Origin: Silvanigrellales bacterium
GTDB taxonomy: Bacteria; Bdellovibrionota_B; Oligoflexia; Silvanigrellales; Silvanigrellaceae
DNA length: 7,725 nt
Reading direction: 5' to 3'
NCBI GenBank assembly: GCA_028285285.1
Contig: JANQPW010000385.1
Coordinates: 1 to 7,725, forward strand
The position numbers and the translations under genes were made by a program. Positions 5,137 through 7,725 of this stretch are shown here, in pieces. Every line of letters begins with the position of its first letter. Positions within the stretch are counted from its first letter, which is position 1. The notes below the pieces were generated by a model. The model saw nothing but the letters and a program-made list of their open reading frames with translations. It made no database searches and was not told the DNA's origin.

Positions 5137-7581
5137 ATGACTATCAGTGCACTCTCTTCAGAAAATTTTGAGCAAGTTTTTCCTTTTCACGTTGCCTTTT
5201 CGAAGGATGGAAAAATCAGTTCCAAGGGCAAGACCCTTGCGAAGATTGCAAAGGAAAAAGGCAAGTCGGGCTTCTTTGGTGAGTTTTCCATTTCGAATCC
5301 GGGAGATATGAACGACTTTGACAGCATTTGCTCAAAATTGGGCAGCATGTTCATCATGACCCACAACAAGAGCGGGCTGAGCCTGAAGGGGCAGTTCCTT
5401 CGCCAAGATGATGATCAGCTTGTGTTTGTGGGTTCTCCAAAGGTGAATACTGTTGAGGAGTTGGGGGCTTTTGGCCTCGACATGAAAGACTTTGCCATTC
5501 ACGATCAGGTCTCTGACTTGCTCATTCAGATGCAGTCTCAGACGATGGCTCTCAATGAGTCGAGGGAGATGTCAAAGTCTTTGCGGGTTAAGAACAAGAA
5601 ACTGAAGGCCAGTGAGGAGAGCTTGCGCAAGGCTTCACAAGAGTTGGAGAAACAGTGCAACCGAATGGAAGCCTTCAATGCATTTTGCTTGGAAGCCGCA
5701 TCGGTACGGGAAGAAAAGAACCTCTTCAAGATGGCTCTGGAGGCCATGCTCCCCACCCTGAAGTTTCAATTTGGAACTGTTTGGACATGTGATGAAGCGG
5801 GCTCCTCTCTCGAGACTTTGGCAGAAACAGCAGATGGACCAAAGCTGCCATTTGATTTGAAGGGCATCACCGGAGAGTGGTTGGGAACCGCCGGAGATGA
5901 GTTGGTTCGGCAACACTCTGAAGACAGTGAAGACGGGTCGGAACGCACCATCATTGTGCAGCACAAACTGTCGAAACACTCAAGACTGAGCGGCGTTGCA
6001 TCGCTCATTTTTAAAGGAACTGTTGAGGAGTGCGATCAGTGGCTCGAAGAAGGAAGCAGCACACAGCTCTTTGTGAAGCTCTTTGCAAAACACATTGAGA
6101 CACTTTGGGAAAACATCGACTTTTTGACCAACCTCCAAGACTTGGTTGCTGAGAAGACACGTCACTTGAAGGTCGCTCTCGACAAGGTGGAAGAGTCAAA
6201 CAAGAAAATCAAGGTCATTTTGGACAACCTAGAACAGGGCATTGTCACTTTTGGCGAAGACTTTCTCATCAGCGACGAGTTTTCTCCCTACCTTTGCAAG
6301 CTGTTTGACAAGGCTCCATCAGACATCGGTGGCCAACCGGTCTTTGATGCTCTGTTGAAGAACTGGCAGGTGAGCGACGATGCTCGCAACAGTGCCACAG
6401 AGGCTTTGGGTGTGTCATTGGGCGATAGTTCGTTTAACTGGGATATGAACGTGGACTTGCTGCCACGTGAATGTGTGGTTTCTCACGGCGAAAAAGAGCT
6501 GATTTTGGGAATGCAGTGGACCCCCATTTTGAACAGTGATGACGAGGTAGGCCAAGTGTTGCTGGCCATTCAAGACCTCACTGAACAGCGTGCGCTTGAA
6601 TTGGCAGCTGAACGTGAGAAGGAACGTTCGGAACGGATGGCGAAGGTTATCCAAGAGCTGTCGAAACATGATCGAGGAAAAATTGCGGGAATGCTTCAAG
6701 GCTTTCAAGATCGTGTTGACTCTGTTGGGAACATGATCCGCACTAAGTTCGATGAGAAGATAGCCTTCCGCGATCTTCACACCATTAAGGGTGAGGCAAG
6801 AACTCGGGGTCTTAAGCTGCTTGCGGAAAAAGCGCACGATGTGGAGTCTCTCGTTAAGGAAATGGGCGGTCAATCTGGATCTGGTGTGGGTCAGGAATTC
6901 GCGACAAGTTTTGAAGCGCTGAGTGCCGTCTTCCATTCCTACCGCTCCATTGCGCAAGATGTGTTGGGTATTGGTGGTTCCGGTTCTTCGGAACCTCAAG
7001 AGGTGAGCCTGTTTGATTTGGTGGGAGAACTGCAAGAAGCGGTTTATTCTCAGCTTCACGCAGCCCACATTCCCTTCCGAGGCATCACGGTGAAAGACGA
7101 GGTTTTGAGTTGGAGTTCAGAACTCGTGCCTGACCTGAAAGCGATTCTCATGCACGCTCTCACAAACGGCTGCGATCATGGCTACATCCTTCCTCTGTCG
7201 AAAGGGATCCCCGCTCGGCCCGCAACTTTTGCCATCAGTGCTCTTCGCGTTGGCCCTTGGATACAGCTGAATATTGACGACACTGGTGCGGGCATTGACA
7301 TTGAACGAATAGCCGCAAAAGCAAATATTGATCCCACAACACTCAGAAGCCCCATGGAAATCACGCGTTTGCTCACGGAAGATGGGTTCTCAACGGCAGA
7401 AACTGTGACCGAAACCAGCGGCCGAGGTGTGGGGTTGTCGGCCATTTGTGGCATTGCCAGCAAGTTGGGTGGATCGGCTTTGGTGAGCCCCAATGAACAG
7501 GGTGGCACGCGGGTGAGTGTTTACATGGCAGACCGTCAATTTTTCAATCCTGGACAAAACGTTGTCAGCATTGCTTCCTGA
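5137..7581 (+). CDS. H-NOX-partner kinase: HNOBA, GAF-like, PAS-like, Hpt and CheA-type HATPase
   Basis: An 814-aa soluble kinase. The ATG at 5137 is preferred to the in-frame TTG at 5095 because GGAG at 5122 precedes it and the TTG falls inside a hairpin. Residues about 10-135 are an HNOBA domain, the PAS-like H-NOX-associated domain of soluble guanylate cyclase, seen in VFPFHVAFSKDGKI, LSLKGQFLRQ, LVFVGSPKVNTVEELGAFGL and FAIHDQ. A coiled coil (140-178), a GAF-like region (180-325), a second coiled coil (330-362) and a PAS-like domain (358-485) follow. The Hpt domain (500-610) has LHTIKG with H548 as phosphorylation site. The CheA-type ATPase (625-797) has the N box LTNGCDHG (N677), G1 DDTGAG (714-719), EDGFSTAE and G2 SGRGVGL (761-767). 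There is no CheW-like domain and no receiver. It lies 189 bp after H-NOX, so NO-bound H-NOX probably controls it through HNOBA, with output to a separate receiver such as the upstream CheY. Confidence 0.92.
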   Translation: MTISALSSENFEQVFPFHVAFSKDGKISSKGKTLAKIAKEKGKSGFFGEFSISNPGDMNDFDSICSKLGSMFIMTHNKSGLSLKGQFLRQDDDQLVFVGSPKVNTVEELGAFGLDMKDFAIHDQVSDLLIQMQSQTMALNESREMSKSLRVKNKKLKASEESLRKASQELEKQCNRMEAFNAFCLEAASVREEKNLFKMALEAMLPTLKFQFGTVWTCDEAGSSLETLAETADGPKLPFDLKGITGEWLGTAGDELVRQHSEDSEDGSERTIIVQHKLSKHSRLSGVASLIFKGTVEECDQWLEEGSSTQLFVKLFAKHIETLWENIDFLTNLQDLVAEKTRHLKVALDKVEESNKKIKVILDNLEQGIVTFGEDFLISDEFSPYLCKLFDKAPSDIGGQPVFDALLKNWQVSDDARNSATEALGVSLGDSSFNWDMNVDLLPRECVVSHGEKELILGMQWTPILNSDDEVGQVLLAIQDLTEQRALELAAEREKERSERMAKVIQELSKHDRGKIAGMLQGFQDRVDSVGNMIRTKFDEKIAFRDLHTIKGEARTRGLKLLAEKAHDVESLVKEMGGQSGSGVGQEFATSFEALSAVFHSYRSIAQDVLGIGGSGSSEPQEVSLFDLVGELQEAVYSQLHAAHIPFRGITVKDEVLSWSSELVPDLKAILMHALTNGCDHGYILPLSKGIPARPATFAISALRVGPWIQLNIDDTGAGIDIERIAAKANIDPTTLRSPMEITRLLTEDGFSTAETVTETSGRGVGLSAICGIASKLGGSALVSPNEQGGTRVSVYMADRQFFNPGQNVVSIAS

Positions 7582-7599
7582 GGCCAGCCCATGGGGATT

Positions 7600-7620
7600 G
7601 CGGAGTCCGCGTTCGATTTT
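7600..7620 (+). terminator. Weak terminator-like hairpin after the HNOBA kinase
   Basis: GCGG-AGT-CCGC (7600-7610) is a perfect but short inverted repeat. It is followed after six bases by TTTT (7617-7620). The stem is only four to five base pairs, so termination would be inefficient at best. Confidence 0.25.
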
Positions 7621-7635
7621 GCGCACTCAATGAAC

Positions 7636-7641
7636 TAAAAT
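7636..7641 (+). promoter_or_regulatory. Possible -10 element for the downstream gene
   Basis: TAAAAT matches the -10 consensus at five of six positions. No convincing -35 is present at 16-18 bp. It lies about 50 bp before the ATG at 7693, leaving room for a short leader. Confidence 0.25.
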
Positions 7642-7692
7642 GTGAAGGAGTGCCTGTTGCCAAGCCCGGGTAACAGCGGTGTGGAGGGCTGA

Positions 7693-7725
7693 ATGACGAC
7701 AAAAAGATTTCAAGTGCTGCGTGAG
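7693..7725 (+). CDS. Start of an unidentified downstream gene (3' end outside window)
   Basis: ATG at 7693 opens a frame reading MTTKRFQVLRE to the window edge. GGAGGG (7683-7688) lies 4 bases upstream, which is close but usable. An in-frame TGA directly precedes the ATG (7690-7692), so the frame cannot begin earlier. That TGA also ends a possible 11-codon frame from TTG 7657, itself preceded by AAGGAG (7645-7650). Eleven residues are too few to identify the product. Its position and strand make it a candidate further member of the signalling locus. Confidence 0.45.
   Translation, partial: MTTKRFQVLRE

Noticed and set aside
6415..7068. Long open frame on the minus strand (217 codons) inside the HNOBA kinase
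   Set aside because: It lies wholly opposite conserved kinase domains, its translation shows no family motif, and the same explanation covers the other antisense frames in the window.
7642..7673. GTG at 7642 or 7650 as the start of the downstream gene
   Set aside because: Both frames stop within a few codons (7690-7692 and 7671-7673), and GTG 7650 overlaps the Shine-Dalgarno-like AAGGAG.
1..7725. tRNA, rRNA, CRISPR array, insertion sequence or attachment site
   Set aside because: No cloverleaf, direct-repeat array, transposase motif or paired terminal repeats were seen on either strand.

Overview
The window reads as bacterial chromosome with roughly balanced base composition and every gene on the + strand. 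Long multidomain soluble CheA-like kinases, a CheY-type receiver and a bacterial H-NOX protein suggest a signalling-rich Gram-negative bacterium. The RND permease supports Gram-negative. A relative of the old 'delta-proteobacteria' or Bdellovibrionota/Oligoflexia is a guess from style only; nothing in the sequence fixes the taxon.

Layout: (1) 2-1297, the C-terminal part of an RND-family efflux permease whose start lies outside the window. (2) 1298-1409, a short gap with only a weak promoter candidate. (3) 1410-4234, a tight three-gene cluster: a divergent CheX/CheC-like CheY-phosphatase candidate, a soluble PAS-PAS-Hpt-HATPase kinase (603 aa), and a single-domain CheY-like receiver. The gaps are 38 and 3 bp, so co-transcription is likely. 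(4) 4235-4404, a gap with a plausible extended -10 promoter, then an H-NOX heme nitric-oxide sensor (180 aa). (5) 4948-5136, a leader with two potential RNA hairpins, then an 814-aa kinase that begins with an HNOBA domain, the H-NOX-associated PAS-like domain of soluble guanylate cyclase. It continues through coiled coil, a GAF-like region, a PAS-like domain, an Hpt domain and a CheA-type ATPase. (6) 7582-7725, an intergenic stretch and the first 11 codons of another probable gene.

Proposed working model (inference): NO binds heme in the H-NOX protein. H-NOX contacts the HNOBA domain of the 814-aa kinase and alters its ATP-dependent phosphorylation of the Hpt histidine H548. The phosphoryl group passes to the stand-alone receiver at D53. 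The 603-aa kinase has a paralogous PAS-Hpt-ATPase core (H342) and may feed the same receiver from a different PAS-sensed cue. The CheX-like protein carries the D-x3-E-x2-N signature of CheY-P phosphatases and would reset the receiver. Neither kinase has the CheW-like P5 domain or a recognisable P2/P3 region, and no MCP or CheW gene is present, so this looks like a cytoplasmic, chemoreceptor-independent, chemotaxis-derived phosphorelay. The output is not visible in the window.
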